Below are positions 6,942-15,499 of a stretch of DNA of 64,000 nt, in pieces. Origin of the DNA: Candidatus Kouleothrix ribensis (lineage in GTDB: Bacteria > Chloroflexota > Chloroflexia > Chloroflexales > Roseiflexaceae). The notes under the pieces are model-generated. The model was not told where the DNA came from. It saw only the letters and a program-made list of their open reading frames with translations, and searched no databases. The position numbers and the translations under genes were made by a program. How positions within the stretch are numbered: the first letter of the stretch is position 1; the number at the start of each line of letters is the position of its first letter. The stretch lies in NCBI GenBank assembly GCA_016722075.1, contig JADKGW010000001.1, forward strand, positions 5,518,001 to 5,582,000. The letters are read 5' to 3'.

Positions 6942-7838
6942 TTACGCGATGACCTCGGCCTCCACATCGATGATGTCGCCCTGCGGCTGCGCGGGCGCGG
7001 CCACGCCTATAAGCCTGGCCATCTCGCCGGCGAGCCGCCAGAGCGCCTTGTTGGTGCGCACGTTCTCGCTCACCGAGTTCACGGCGCGGGTGCGCGAGCG
7101 GCGGCCAGTCGTCGGGCTCTGGCCCTTGAGTCCACCGCGCAGGATGTTCTCCTGCACCACATTGAAGGTCTTCCACAGGTCAGGGCGATCGTCGTCGCGC
7201 CGGTGCGGGGTGAGCAGCTGCGCCGGCGTCACCGGGCGCTCGTGCTCGTCCCACCGCAGGTCGGCGGCAGCGTCCGCGAACGCCAGCCGCATCGGCTGGG
7301 TGAGGCGCAGTCCTGACCACACCTCGGCGGTGCCCAGGAGATCGGGCAGGGAGCGCATCACGTGGTCGGCGCCCTCGATCACCGAGTCGAGGATGCGGCC
7401 GGTGTGCTGCACCTTCACGGTAGCGAACATTTGATCGGCGACGATCAGGCCATTGGTGCAGATGCACTCGAGGATGCCGGCGTGCAGCTGGTAGCTGCTG
7501 CTGCCATCGTGGCTGTTGATCAGCACGATCTCGGGCAGGCGCTGATGCACGCGTAGTGCGCCCTGGCCCATGTGATCGGCGTGGCGGAAGACGATCATAT
7601 GCTTCGTGAAGCCGCGCCGCTCCTCGACGCGCGTGCGGCTCTCGGCCACGCGCACCACCTGAAAGCCGTGCTGCGGCATCCCGGTGATGATGTCGGCGGT
7701 CTTGATGAAGGCATAGCGCTCGCTGCGGTCGGCGGCGGGCTGCTCGGCGAACGCGCTCGGGGCAAACCTGCGGATCGTCTGCTCGGTCAGGGGCTGGGCA
7801 TTCCCGTCGAACCGATGCATCAAGCTGGTGCTGAACAT
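6942..7838 (-). CDS. DUF932 (phage/plasmid-like) protein
   Basis: The 298-residue protein matches the DUF932 family layout: N-terminal YAFIKTADII, a middle GFTKHMIVFRH and EIVLINSHDGSSSYQLHAG, then LECICTNGLIVAD. The conserved core is N-S-H-D-G ... C-x-N-G-L. The family is common on phages and plasmids and its function is not established. It is the second gene of the operon driven by the promoter at 8263-8291. Confidence 0.8.
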   Translation of the reverse strand: MFSTSLMHRFDGNAQPLTEQTIRRFAPSAFAEQPAADRSERYAFIKTADIITGMPQHGFQVVRVAESRTRVEERRGFTKHMIVFRHADHMGQGALRVHQRLPEIVLINSHDGSSSYQLHAGILECICTNGLIVADQMFATVKVQHTGRILDSVIEGADHVMRSLPDLLGTAEVWSGLRLTQPMRLAFADAAADLRWDEHERPVTPAQLLTPHRRDDDRPDLWKTFNVVQENILRGGLKGQSPTTGRRSRTRAVNSVSENVRTNKALWRLAGEMARLIGVAAPAQPQGDIIDVEAEVIA

Positions 7839-7913
7839 AGAGGTCTCCTCTGCTGCTGGGTGCGGCCGGCGCTGGCCGGCCGCTGTTGTCGTTGCCTCAG
7901 AATGGATGGGTGC

Positions 7914-8225
7914 TCAGAACGTAACCGTGTCGCAGTCCAGGTGGCCATGCCAGTAGCGCACCGTGTACTCGCCAATCTCCTCGAAGTCGATAAAGGCCTG
8001 GCGATCGAGCACCGCGCCATCCGCATCGACCATCTTGGCGCTACCGTCGAAGCCGATCACCAGGATGTTGCTGGGATCCATCAGGAAGTAGCGATACTCG
8101 CGCTCGTCGGCGAAGGTCTCGCTGTCCTCAATGAGACCGTCATAGCCGAGCAGTTGCACGATTGCATCCGCCTGATCCTGGCTGATCGTGCGATGCATCG
8201 GGAGGGTTGCCGGTGTTGCGAGCAT
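7914..8225 (-). CDS. Hypothetical protein, first gene of a leftward operon
   Basis: The acidic 103-residue product is rich in Asp, Glu and aromatic residues (YRYFLMDPSNILVIGFDG). The leader and ribosome site (AAAGGCAACG before ATG) lie inside an approximately 80-bp element that is nearly identical to the region before 27533. I recognise no family. Confidence 0.6.
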   Translation of the reverse strand: MLATPATLPMHRTISQDQADAIVQLLGYDGLIEDSETFADEREYRYFLMDPSNILVIGFDGSAKMVDADGAVLDRQAFIDFEEIGEYTVRYWHGHLDCDTVTF

Positions 8226-8304
8226 CGTCGTTGCCTTTCTGTATGCGTTCCGTCGATGTCTTATTATAGCTCAGTGTCTATCTAATGTCAACATGAAATT
8301 GATG
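8223..8304 (-). repeat. Repeated promoter-leader cassette, copy A
   Basis: About 80 bases, from the start codon of the gene at 8225 through the promoter to the GAAATTGATG block, are almost identical to 27531-27612, with only a few mismatches. Both copies drive leftward operons. Confidence 0.85.
8263..8291 (-). promoter_or_regulatory. Consensus leftward promoter TTGACA-N17-TATAAT
   Basis: On the minus strand, -35 TTGACA (8286-8291) and -10 TATAAT (8263-8268) are separated by exactly 17 bases. Both hexamers are perfect. AT-rich sequence upstream may act as an UP element. It drives the operon 8225 to 2179. Confidence 0.9.
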
Positions 8305-8353
8305 CTTTATGGAAGAAAATGAGATTAAGCAACATGTTCTTGTTGATGGTCTG

Positions 8354-9874
8354 CTAGCGAATGAGGCTGCCGCCCTTGCGGTCAAGGTGCATCACCAGGT
8401 AGCGCAGGGGGTCGAGGGCGTGGTCATAGAGCTTGACGGGGGCTTCCTTCATGGGCTTGCCCTCGTCGTTCTTGGGCCAGACGTAGGTATCAAACTCTTG
8501 TTCGAGGCTGTAGGGGCGGTACTTTGCGGCCAATGCCTCATCGCGCTCGACGAGGGCGCCGCGCAGCACGAAGAGGCGCGGCCGGCCGTCGCCGGCCTTG
8601 CGCAGGCGCTTCTGCACGGCCTGAATGCCGGGGCTAATGTCCTTCTTGGCGGGGATGGTGATGATGCGGTGCATGGCCAGGGTGGCGCGGTCTTCCGCAT
8701 CATGGTCGGCGATCGAGCTCTCGATCTTCTCGCGCAGTGGGTTCGGCACGGGCTGGCGGGTGCGGCGATCGATCATCCAATAGTCGGCCTCGTCGAGGCC
8801 ATACATCGCGTTGAACTGCTCGAGCTGCTTGCGCGCCAGCGCCTCGGCCGCGAGATCGATAAAGTCGTCCTTGGTCTTGTACCAGCGCTCAACGCGCTTG
8901 ATCGTCTCGGCGTGCTGGTCAACCGTGCGCTCGGTCATATAGAGCTGCCGATAGATGTACAGCCGGCCGTCGCGGTCGGTTGCCCCCCACAGGCAGGTAA
9001 ATGGGTTGTTGTAGCCGAAGTCGATCGCGCGGTAGTTCCGCCACATCTGCCAGCCTTCCGGCATGCGGTCGATCAGGTGTAGCGCGCGATCGAACGCATA
9101 GACCGCGCCCTCGGCGACGACCCACCGCCCGTAACGCAGGCGCTCTTTCAGCACGCCCTCGAGCGAGTCCAGAATCGCAAGCGTGCGCTCGCCCTGGGGG
9201 GTGATGGTGCCGTCGTCGTTGAACAGCGAGGGGTTATCCTCGTGTCGGCTCTCCAGGAGCTTGAGCGAGCGCCGGTTCACGATCCAGTGCGATGGCGGGC
9301 CTGGGTTGCAGTCGCCGAAGACCATTGTCCAATCGGCGATGGCGCCGCGGCCAGTGGCGCGCGTGGTGAGAGTCTGCCAGTCGTCGCGGGTCAGATCCTC
9401 GGCCTGGTTGACATAGATGAAGTCGCGCTCGGAAGAGAGTGCCTTGCCAGGGTTGTCGAGGCCGGCGATCCAGACTCGCGAGCCGTTCGAGTAGTCGTAC
9501 CACTCGGGCTTCTCGCCGCCATGCACGCGCACCCCGCCGCGAATGGCGATCACCCGGCGCCAGGTGTTGAGCACGCTGCCGTCCATGGTCGCGCGCAGCT
9601 TCCGGCAGATCGTGGCCTGCGCGCCGGGGTAGTGCCGCATCAGGCGATCGAGCAGGAACAGGGCGGCGAAGGTCTTTCCCGTTTCGCTCGGGCCAGCGAG
9701 CATCAGTTCGTGCTGCCGGGCGCTGGGTGTGTCGAACGTGGCGTGCAGCTGGGCGGCTGCGCCTCTGAACGTCGGCCATGCCGACATCGAACGCCGTTCA
9801 AGCTCGGCATCAATCGAGGCCAGGGCTTGACGGCGTTCAAGTTCGCGTTCGATGTCGGCTTCGGTGATCGGCAT
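8354..9874 (-). CDS. terL: Terminase large subunit
   Basis: The 506-residue ATPase/nuclease that packages DNA into proheads. A Walker A GPSETGKT is at about 61-68, followed by ATICRKLRATMDGS. A Walker-B-like strand DFIYVNQAEDLT carries the acidic pair. The nuclease domain opens with AIDFGYNNPF and closes with YDHALDPLRYLVMHL. Length and order fit terminase_3/6-type TerL. It is the last gene of the operon starting at 12640. It sits about 24 kb from the portal gene and on the opposite strand, which is unusual since TerL is normally next to portal. Confidence 0.9.
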   Translation of the reverse strand: MPITEADIERELERRQALASIDAELERRSMSAWPTFRGAAAQLHATFDTPSARQHELMLAGPSETGKTFAALFLLDRLMRHYPGAQATICRKLRATMDGSVLNTWRRVIAIRGGVRVHGGEKPEWYDYSNGSRVWIAGLDNPGKALSSERDFIYVNQAEDLTRDDWQTLTTRATGRGAIADWTMVFGDCNPGPPSHWIVNRRSLKLLESRHEDNPSLFNDDGTITPQGERTLAILDSLEGVLKERLRYGRWVVAEGAVYAFDRALHLIDRMPEGWQMWRNYRAIDFGYNNPFTCLWGATDRDGRLYIYRQLYMTERTVDQHAETIKRVERWYKTKDDFIDLAAEALARKQLEQFNAMYGLDEADYWMIDRRTRQPVPNPLREKIESSIADHDAEDRATLAMHRIITIPAKKDISPGIQAVQKRLRKAGDGRPRLFVLRGALVERDEALAAKYRPYSLEQEFDTYVWPKNDEGKPMKEAPVKLYDHALDPLRYLVMHLDRKGGSLIR

Positions 9875-9878
9875 GCGA

Positions 9879-10157
9879 TTATGGGAAGCGTTGGTCGGCT
9901 TGATTCAGGAGTGCAAGCGCGCTGGCGAGTCGGGCGCGCATGAGTGCAAGCGCCTCGGTCTTGGCATCCTCCAGGTCGATGGCGGCCAGGATGATGGTCT
10001 CAATTGCCGGTGGTGCCTGCACAACCCACGCGCCAGGGTACCGGTGGTGCCGGGTCACCTGGACGGTGAGCCATGGAACGATATCGATGGCGATGGTGCG
10101 CGGGTGGCCGGCTTCGTCGCTCGCGCGAAGCGTCCATTCGACCTGATTAGTAGGCAT
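9879..10157 (-). CDS. Hypothetical protein, 92 aa
   Basis: A small protein with an N-terminal beta region (VEWTLRASDEAG, VPWLTVQVTRHHRYPGAWVVQ) and a C-terminal helix rich in Ala and Leu. It overlaps the DUF5131-like gene by 11 bases and ends four bases before TerL. I recognise no family. A terminase partner is possible from position only. Confidence 0.55.
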   Translation of the reverse strand: MPTNQVEWTLRASDEAGHPRTIAIDIVPWLTVQVTRHHRYPGAWVVQAPPAIETIILAAIDLEDAKTEALALMRARLASALALLNQADQRFP

Positions 10158-11001
10158 GGCCCACCCCGCTTGGCTGCAACGTGGATGGACTCGGCGCGGT
10201 GTTCCAGGGGCTCGGCACGTAGCCGGGGTAGAACTCGCGCCACGGGCTGGCGGCCGGGTGGCCGGCCAGATTGCCCTTGAAGAACACCGGGATCATTTGG
10301 GCATCGCACTCGGCCAGCAGATTGGCCAGGTGCTGCGCGTCGGGCATGAAGCGCTGCGCGCCGTTCGTGGCCGCGCCGATGACAATCCACTCCATCGCGC
10401 TCGGGTACTCGGCCAGGATCGGCGCGATGTCCCAGGAGAGCGGTTCGGCCGAGAGCCACGTCAGCGCGCCGCGTGCGCGCACCTGCTGCAAGGTGTACAG
10501 CGCCTTGCGCAGCATCTTCGCCTTGCCCTGTGGGCTCAGCGCGTGGCCCCACATATGGTCAGGCGGCGCGCTGACGCCAACGTGCAGGTTCTTGGGGAAC
10601 CTGGCCATCTGCAGCAGGCGCGGTGCGTTCTTGGTGAGCGAGAGGAACGTGTGCCAGTGCGCCGTATCCATCGCGTCGCACATCAGATTGATGTCGGCAG
10701 CCGGAACCCAGTGGCCAAACATATCCGACATGCTGTCCACGAAGATGCGCGCGGGGTGCTTGGCGCGGAACGGCTCGTCGATCCGATCGGGGTGGGTGTA
10801 GTGGTGCTCGAAGCCGTGTGGGTAGAACGGCTGGGCCACGCCCATGGCCACATCCTTGGCGTAGCAGATGGCGCGCTCGCCGTTCGGCATGTCCCATGCG
10901 CAGCGATGCTCGCAGCCGCCCATGTAGTTCCAGGTGAGGTCGCACCACTCGATGCCGCGGCCAACGACCTTCCCGTCCCTGATTTTGAGCTGTTTGTTCA
11001 T
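10147..11001 (-). CDS. Phage Gp37/Gp68-type (DUF5131) protein
   Basis: The 284-residue protein opens with EWCDLTWNYMGGCEHRCAWDM and then ICYAKD, a cysteine set of the kind that binds iron-sulfur in this radical-SAM-like phage family. Later motifs are IFVDSMSDMFG, WHTFLSLTKNAPRL, LHVGVSAP, ALTWLSAEPL and MEWIVIGA. These match the Gp37/Gp68 layout. The reaction is not established for the family. I chose ATG 11001 (MNKQLKIRDGK) over the longer frame at 11031. Given the other DNA-modification genes here, a nucleotide role is possible but not shown. Confidence 0.8.
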   Translation of the reverse strand: MNKQLKIRDGKVVGRGIEWCDLTWNYMGGCEHRCAWDMPNGERAICYAKDVAMGVAQPFYPHGFEHHYTHPDRIDEPFRAKHPARIFVDSMSDMFGHWVPAADINLMCDAMDTAHWHTFLSLTKNAPRLLQMARFPKNLHVGVSAPPDHMWGHALSPQGKAKMLRKALYTLQQVRARGALTWLSAEPLSWDIAPILAEYPSAMEWIVIGAATNGAQRFMPDAQHLANLLAECDAQMIPVFFKGNLAGHPAASPWREFYPGYVPSPWNTAPSPSTLQPSGVGHAY

Positions 11002-11067
11002 TGGGCTGCCTTTCCGATCCCTGGTGAGCATCGCCAGCTCGACGAAGCTGGCGATGTTCGTAGTTGC

Positions 11068-11583
11068 CTAATCTCGCAGGAAAGCGTCGCGGTCAACCTC
11101 GATAGGCTCGGCCTGCTTCTGCGGGAGCAGCGCAAGAATGGGAGTGAGGTCGCCGTCCGAGCAGTCGAGTACGGCCGCATTACTGTTCTCGGCTGCCTCG
11201 GCGGCGATTCGGCGCGCGTGGCCGATGCGCAGGTTGTGACTCGTCGCGTAGTGCGCGCTGAGGAAGCGAATGTGCTCGGGGAGCGCTGCATCGTTCGGGG
11301 CGATCACGACCATGAGCGGGGTGCCAGGAGTCTTGACATTCTTCACCACCTGGAAGCGCGGCGAAACCGTGTCGTACCTCGCCGGTCGTTCGTTCGCCTC
11401 GAGTGCGCAGTCGATCTCTTCATGGACGCTCGCGCGAGCGAGTGCCCACAGCTCGGACTCTACTGCCGCGCGATCGTCGTCGGGGCCGAGCTCGGCGGTC
11501 AGCGACACCTGCGGTTTGACATTCGAATATTCGGGGAGCGACTGTGTCTGGCCATAGCTGACGGTGACTTGGGTGATTCGCAT
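11068..11583 (-). CDS. Hypothetical phage protein, 171 aa
   Basis: It begins MRITQVTVSYGQTQSLPEYSNVKP, a start typical of a small phage family of unknown role often found near DNA-metabolism genes. A helical region with acidic residues and a C-terminal acidic tail follow. The ribosome site AAAGGAG lies before the ATG. It may bind DNA or a partner, but I see no motif that proves it. Confidence 0.6.
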   Translation of the reverse strand: MRITQVTVSYGQTQSLPEYSNVKPQVSLTAELGPDDDRAAVESELWALARASVHEEIDCALEANERPARYDTVSPRFQVVKNVKTPGTPLMVVIAPNDAALPEHIRFLSAHYATSHNLRIGHARRIAAEAAENSNAAVLDCSDGDLTPILALLPQKQAEPIEVDRDAFLRD

Positions 11584-11595
11584 GGGGATCTCCTT

Positions 11596-11841
11596 TCATC
11601 GACAAGGGGTAGCAAAATCAACGATCAAGAACGATGCGGTCGCGCACACGATCTCAGGGGTATGCCAGCGCACAATCGCGTAGGGATCGCGCGCCAGCGT
11701 GTCGCGCCGGGCGCGCTCAAAGGCAGCATTGATGGCTGCGTGGGGATCCATCGCCGAGATGATCGTCATAATCGGCAGTTCGGCCCACGTCCCGGTGATA
11801 CAGGTCTGGAAGATTCCGATGACTCGGTAGGTCGGTAGCAT
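11596..11841 (-). CDS. Hypothetical protein, 81 aa
   Basis: A short product with a hydrophobic C-terminus (IVCATASFLIVDFA) and a central helix (AAINAAFERARRDTLARD). It has no recognised domain. It is positioned between 11583 and 11891 in the leftward operon with short gaps, which supports a real gene. Confidence 0.5.
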   Translation of the reverse strand: MLPTYRVIGIFQTCITGTWAELPIMTIISAMDPHAAINAAFERARRDTLARDPYAIVRWHTPEIVCATASFLIVDFATPCR

Positions 11842-11890
11842 CGTGCGCTCCTGAGTGGGCGGCCGGCACTGGGCCGGCCGCCCACATCGG

Positions 11891-12640
11891 CTACTCGGCG
11901 ACGGGCGCGGCCTGGCTGTCAGCGGCTGCCTCGGCGGCGAGCGTGTACAGCGTCACCAGGCGCTGGCAGGCTTTGCATGTGACCGCAGCCTCAGTCTGCC
12001 GGGCATCCTTGCCCTTGCTAGCGCCGCACAGCGCGCCGGCGTACTCGCTGTTTGGCGCATGCACCTTCTCACTACCGGGAAACACCAGGTTCTGGCCGGT
12101 CAGGTCGGCGGTGGGCTGCTCGGCCCCATCCTCGACGGCGAGCTGACCAGCCGGCGCATCGCCGATCGGCTGCGGGAAGACCTCGACGACCTTCAGGTTC
12201 TCGGCCAGCACGCCCGCCTTGCGGAAGGTGTAGCAGCGCGACAGCGCCACTGCCCTGCTGTTGACCCGCGAGCGAATGCCCCAGGCGCCGTCGACCTGCT
12301 GCAGCACCGCGAACATGTAGGCCTCGGGCTGCTCGTCGATGATGGTCTCGCCGCTGGGCGTCACAATCTCGATGCGGTACTGCGCGGCGGCCGGGATGGG
12401 CAGACGCGTGGCCTTCGGCGTGCGCGCCGGCTTCGCGGCCTTGCGGTGCTCCAGGTAGATGGCCTTGGCCGCCTGCCGCACGCTCGGCCAATCGAGCTGC
12501 ATCTGATCGGCCACCAGCCGCGCGCCGGCCAGAAGCTCAGCCAGAATGTGGCCAAAGCCCTCATACACACGCTCGCCGGCGAACTGGTTCGCGATCTGGT
12601 GCGCGCGATCGGTAAGTTCAGTGGTGTTGGTGGTGTGCAT
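11891..12640 (-). CDS. Hypothetical phage protein, first gene of the TerL operon
   Basis: The frame is open to 12682, but that would begin upstream of the likely transcription start; ATG 12640 (MHTTNTTELTDRAH) is therefore chosen. The 249-residue product has a helical N-terminus, a central beta-rich part (YRIEIVTPSGETIIDEQPEAYMF) and a C-terminal CKAC pair with an earlier ALCGASKGKD that may bind zinc. I do not recognise the family. The promoter at 12685-12713 drives it. Confidence 0.6.
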   Translation of the reverse strand: MHTTNTTELTDRAHQIANQFAGERVYEGFGHILAELLAGARLVADQMQLDWPSVRQAAKAIYLEHRKAAKPARTPKATRLPIPAAAQYRIEIVTPSGETIIDEQPEAYMFAVLQQVDGAWGIRSRVNSRAVALSRCYTFRKAGVLAENLKVVEVFPQPIGDAPAGQLAVEDGAEQPTADLTGQNLVFPGSEKVHAPNSEYAGALCGASKGKDARQTEAAVTCKACQRLVTLYTLAAEAAADSQAAPVAE

Positions 12641-12684
12641 CGTTTTTCCTCTTTCTTGTGCTGTATTTCCGCTCCGATGCACCT

Positions 12685-12713
12685 ATCATACATCAGTGTC
12701 TATCTAATGTCAA
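12685..12713 (-). promoter_or_regulatory. Leftward promoter TTGACA-N17-TATGAT
   Basis: On the minus strand, -35 TTGACA (12708-12713), 17-base spacer, -10 TATGAT (12685-12690). The spacer has the TAGATAGACACTGATG block shared with copies at 8263 and 27571. It drives 12640 to 8354. Confidence 0.85.
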
Positions 12714-12760
12714 CAGTAAATTGATGTTTTTTCAAAGATAAAAGAGCGGCTTTATTCACG

Positions 12761-12782
12761 CACCACCACCACCAAGGCGCTG
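12761..12782 (+). repeat. Dispersed CACCACCAYCACC-type element, copy 1
   Basis: CACCACCACCACCAAGGCGCTG lies just before the small-RNA promoter. Related tracts occur at 20840-20860, 23897-23920, 26427-26451, 39747-39759 and 55409-55435, all at or near gene or operon ends. Function unknown. Confidence 0.45.
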
Positions 12783-12787
12783 CCTAT

Positions 12788-12795
12788 GGTATACT
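12788..12795 (+). promoter_or_regulatory. Extended -10 promoter element TGGTATACT
   Basis: TATACT at 12790-12795 is preceded by TGG and followed by G, identical to the cores at 778 and 1659. No good -35 is present at the normal distance. It faces the small RNA at 12801-12892. Confidence 0.55.
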
Positions 12796-12800
12796 GTAAA

Positions 12801-12892
12801 TCACACGCCAAGGCCTCTCTATCTCCTCTTTCGGCCTCTCTCCCCCCTCGCGCGGGCGGCTGTACCGTGGTGATACAGCCGCCTACTTCTTG
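12801..12892 (+). ncRNA. Small RNA of about 90 nt, pyrimidine-rich
   Basis: This is a noncoding unit between an extended -10 element and a terminator hairpin. The middle is a CT-rich tract (CCTCTCTATCTCCTCTTTC type), which could pair with Shine-Dalgarno regions. That would make an antisense or anti-SD role possible, but this is inference only. It lies in the divergent control region between the TerL operon and the terminase-small-like gene. Confidence 0.45.
12855..12890 (+). terminator. Terminator hairpin after the small RNA
   Basis: GGCGGCTGTA (12855-12864) pairs perfectly with TACAGCCGCC (12874-12883) around a 9-base loop. A short U-containing tail (TACTTCTT) follows. Confidence 0.65.
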
Positions 12893-12900
12893 ACGATCTA

Positions 12901-12930
12901 TCGACAAATCACGCAGGAATATGATAGAGT
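12901..12930 (+). promoter_or_regulatory. Candidate promoter for the terminase-small-like gene
   Basis: TCGACA (12901-12906), 18-base spacer, TAGAGT (12925-12930). The hexamers are weak. The spacer block ATCACGCAGGAA is shared with the stronger promoter read leftward at 20808-20837 (TTGACA-N18-TATACT), which suggests a common regulator. Confidence 0.45.
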
Positions 12931-12987
12931 ATTCGAGCGCAGCGCGGCGATAGCATTGCTCATGGAACCCTTGGGGAGAGACTCAGC

Positions 12988-13626
12988 ATGCGTACATTGG
13001 TGTGGAATCCCGATGAACCCCTCGCACTCTGCGAGGGCGAGAGTCCCAAGGCAAACCTGGCGCTCAATGATTACGCGCTGATGGGGGCGGGTCGGAGCCT
13101 TGCGGGGCTGATCCAAAAGTATACCGAACGTATGCCAGGCGGCACGAGCCCCACGACAAACCTGATCGTGCTCAAACGCTGGTCAGCCGCCGACGCCTGG
13201 CAAGATCGCGTGGCGCGCTATGATGTGCTCTTGGTTGAGCGGGAGCGCGCAGCGTACGAGGCTCGCTGGGCTCACCGGCGCGAGGCGGAGCGCGAGGAGA
13301 CCTGGCAGCTGGCCCAGGCGCTGCGCGACAAGGCGCGCAAGATGCTGGAGTTCCCGCTGGCCGATGTCGAGCAGGTCACTGCACGCCGGCCAGGGCCGGG
13401 CGGCGTGCAGCACATCGATATGACGGTGATCAAGCCGGCGCGCTGGGCGCTGCGGGACATCGCAACCATGGGCGAGACGGCCGCAAAGCTCGCTCGGCTG
13501 TCGGCGGATCTGCCGACCGAGCGGCTGGCGATTGAGGATCTGACCCCACGCGACCTAGAGGGGATGAGCACCGAAGAACTGATGCTACTCAGGCAGCGGC
13601 TGGAGCGGGCGAAGCGGCGATCCTAA
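12988..13626 (+). CDS. Terminase small subunit-like protein
   Basis: The 212-residue protein has an N-terminal ALMGAGRSLAGLIQKYTE and LKRWSAADAWQDRVARYD, which fit the HTH plus linker of small terminases (DNA-recognition helix then W-S-x2-x2-W). A long charged helix and a C-terminal Leu/Glu/Arg region follow. TGGGGAGA lies before the ATG. It is alone on the plus strand, divergent from the TerL operon, so the terminase genes are split. The assignment rests on layout and context, not on a clear catalytic motif. Confidence 0.5.
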   Translation: MRTLVWNPDEPLALCEGESPKANLALNDYALMGAGRSLAGLIQKYTERMPGGTSPTTNLIVLKRWSAADAWQDRVARYDVLLVERERAAYEARWAHRREAEREETWQLAQALRDKARKMLEFPLADVEQVTARRPGPGGVQHIDMTVIKPARWALRDIATMGETAAKLARLSADLPTERLAIEDLTPRDLEGMSTEELMLLRQRLERAKRRS

Positions 13627-14198
13627 TTGAGGTGCATTATGGCGTGCTGCACTGAAATCCAAACTTGAGAGTGGTTTTAGAGGAGGTCGCAGCCCTCCCT
13701 AGCCCTCCGCTTTAGTTATTCAGGCAGCGCGCTAACTGGCGAAGGTAACGGCGAATAGATTGAAGCCTGGGTACACTTGAACAAGCGTTTACTGCGGGAT
13801 ACCATGCGGTAAGTTGTGGTTTTGAACTCGATACGAGGTACCCGAGCAGATTGCTCAGTAATGGTATTTGGGCACTCTCAAAGAAGCGGCGTTGTTTGTC
13901 GCCATCCAACGAGTTGTGCATCAACTGTGCCGTCACCAATAGAGCGGGAACACATTTATTAACCACTGCACGTGTTTTTGATAGGATAAAAGGAGCTCTT
14001 CCGCATATTCCGTGAAGCCGATTCCGCGCACCGCTTCATACTGCCCACGCGCGGAATTGCGCAGCGAGCTTGTCGGCCTTGATCACGCAAAGTGCGGGAG
14101 AGCCCCGATCCTATTGACAAAAACAGCACAGTAGGCGCATCTTCAAAGATCGTACCAGAATGCCATCCACCAACAGATCTTGTGTATCCCGTAAACGG
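13627..14198. other. Intergenic stretch at the edge of the accessory island
   Basis: There is no clear gene. A minus-strand frame at 13712-13966 (84 codons, ending RRYLRQLARCLNN) has protein-like composition and could be a transposase N-terminal scrap, but I cannot assign it. Composition changes here from GC-rich phage to AT-richer DNA, so the stretch may hold an insertion boundary. Confidence 0.35.
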
Positions 14199-15227
14199 TT
14201 ACATATAGTGTAATAAAAATTGCTGAAAGGATGTAAAAGGAAATGCTCGGAAAATTTCCACGTTAATACTTCCAGAGTTATTTTCTGGCTCGCAGTCATG
14301 ATAATTTAACTCAATATGAGCATCTTCTCCTTTTAATAAGAGGGTATAAACGTGATTTTTGTTATATTCTCCCCAGAAGTAATGTTTTCGATTATCCATT
14401 TGAGTTTCATTTATTCCAATGCCCAAATCAGTATTCTCTTCCGAATTATAACAATTATTCTCTATATATGTTGGTTTTGTGGTTCTTTCCTGAAATGAAT
14501 ATTCTGCATCAATGTCATATATACCTGCATTAGCTGTACCTGAAGCGCGCAGAACGTACCAAGCGCCTATTTGCAATGATTGCCTTGATTGCTCTACATC
14601 GCCGATGGCAGGAACCTCAACCATATCGATAGGTACGAAAAACCATGATCGTATCACAACAACGATCGATGTTATGATGAAGAATCCTAGTATTCGTGGG
14701 TAGTAGAACGCTGTTCTCATGATCGGCGATGGATTACGTTTATTGCCATAGTACGTTGTGCCACCTACTGTATCATTGATATCATTTCGATATCTTTGCT
14801 CCTGCTCGAAACCTTCAAGACGCAGCATAACTGAAGGCGCTGAAATCTCTGCTACGTCGATATTCTGAGCCTCGGTCCCTGTCACTTTAATGGCTGCATT
14901 AGCTAATCGTGTTGGGAAATCCTTATGGATAGCAGTTTGCCACTCACCCTCTGTCAACGGTGACCAACCCCAATCAAGCTCAAAAGATCGCCAAATTTCC
15001 TTTCCTTGCGCCTCAGTCTGGCCAAGGTGATCACGGAGCCACGTAATCCATTGTGTCCGACGCGTTTCCAGGCACTTTGTATTACCCTTCTCCCAATCAC
15101 CAACAGTCTCACGGCCCCGCTCACCCAAGTCAAAGTGCTTTGCCATCGCCACCAATGTATATGATCGTCCACGTTTTTTCCAAAGTTGCAGACTCAGTAC
15201 ATTCTTAAGAGCATCGTCCGGCGTCAT
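14199..15227 (-). CDS. Membrane protein with cytoplasmic N-domain and outer C-domain
   Basis: The 342-residue product has an N-terminal 100-residue part with helix-turn-like segments (AMAKHFDLGERGRETVGDWEKG). A helical linker follows, then one membrane helix at about 172-200 (ILGFFIITSIVVVIRSWFF) and a 130-residue Cys-containing outer domain. The N-part resembles an Xre-like HTH or an effector-associated domain, but only loosely. The gene is AT-rich next to GC-rich phage DNA, so it was likely acquired as cargo. Function unknown; signal sensing is an inference. Confidence 0.55.
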   Translation of the reverse strand: MTPDDALKNVLSLQLWKKRGRSYTLVAMAKHFDLGERGRETVGDWEKGNTKCLETRRTQWITWLRDHLGQTEAQGKEIWRSFELDWGWSPLTEGEWQTAIHKDFPTRLANAAIKVTGTEAQNIDVAEISAPSVMLRLEGFEQEQRYRNDINDTVGGTTYYGNKRNPSPIMRTAFYYPRILGFFIITSIVVVIRSWFFVPIDMVEVPAIGDVEQSRQSLQIGAWYVLRASGTANAGIYDIDAEYSFQERTTKPTYIENNCYNSEENTDLGIGINETQMDNRKHYFWGEYNKNHVYTLLLKGEDAHIELNYHDCEPENNSGSINVEIFRAFPFTSFQQFLLHYM

Positions 15228-15499
15228 TGTGTCACCTCATAACTATACAGCTACCATGTGTTGGGTGATCTGCGGAGTGGAGGTCTATTGAACGGTGTCG
15301 TGCGGGGTGATCTGCGAAATGCGGGGCGATGTGCGGGGTGATGTGCTGACTCGTGCGGATTGTCCTGACCGGGTGGGAGACCTATACTTTGAGTTGCTAA
15401 ATGCGCCGAACATAACTTACAGGAGAGGAGGTGTGAATCCGATTTGGTAGGTTCAACGATAAGCGCTGCGGACACATAACCCTCAAAGGAGGATAAGCA
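15228..15499. other. Divergent control region with degenerate short repeats
   Basis: The stretch separates two divergent cargo genes. Near 15295-15355, variants of GTGCGGGGTGATCTGCG recur about four times. They could be operator sites or a decayed repeat. AAAGGAGGA precedes the ATG at 15500. Confidence 0.4.

Noticed and set aside
10156..11838. 560-codon plus-strand frame over the DUF5131-like genes
   Set aside because: It is a mirror frame of three well-supported minus-strand genes and shows no domain.
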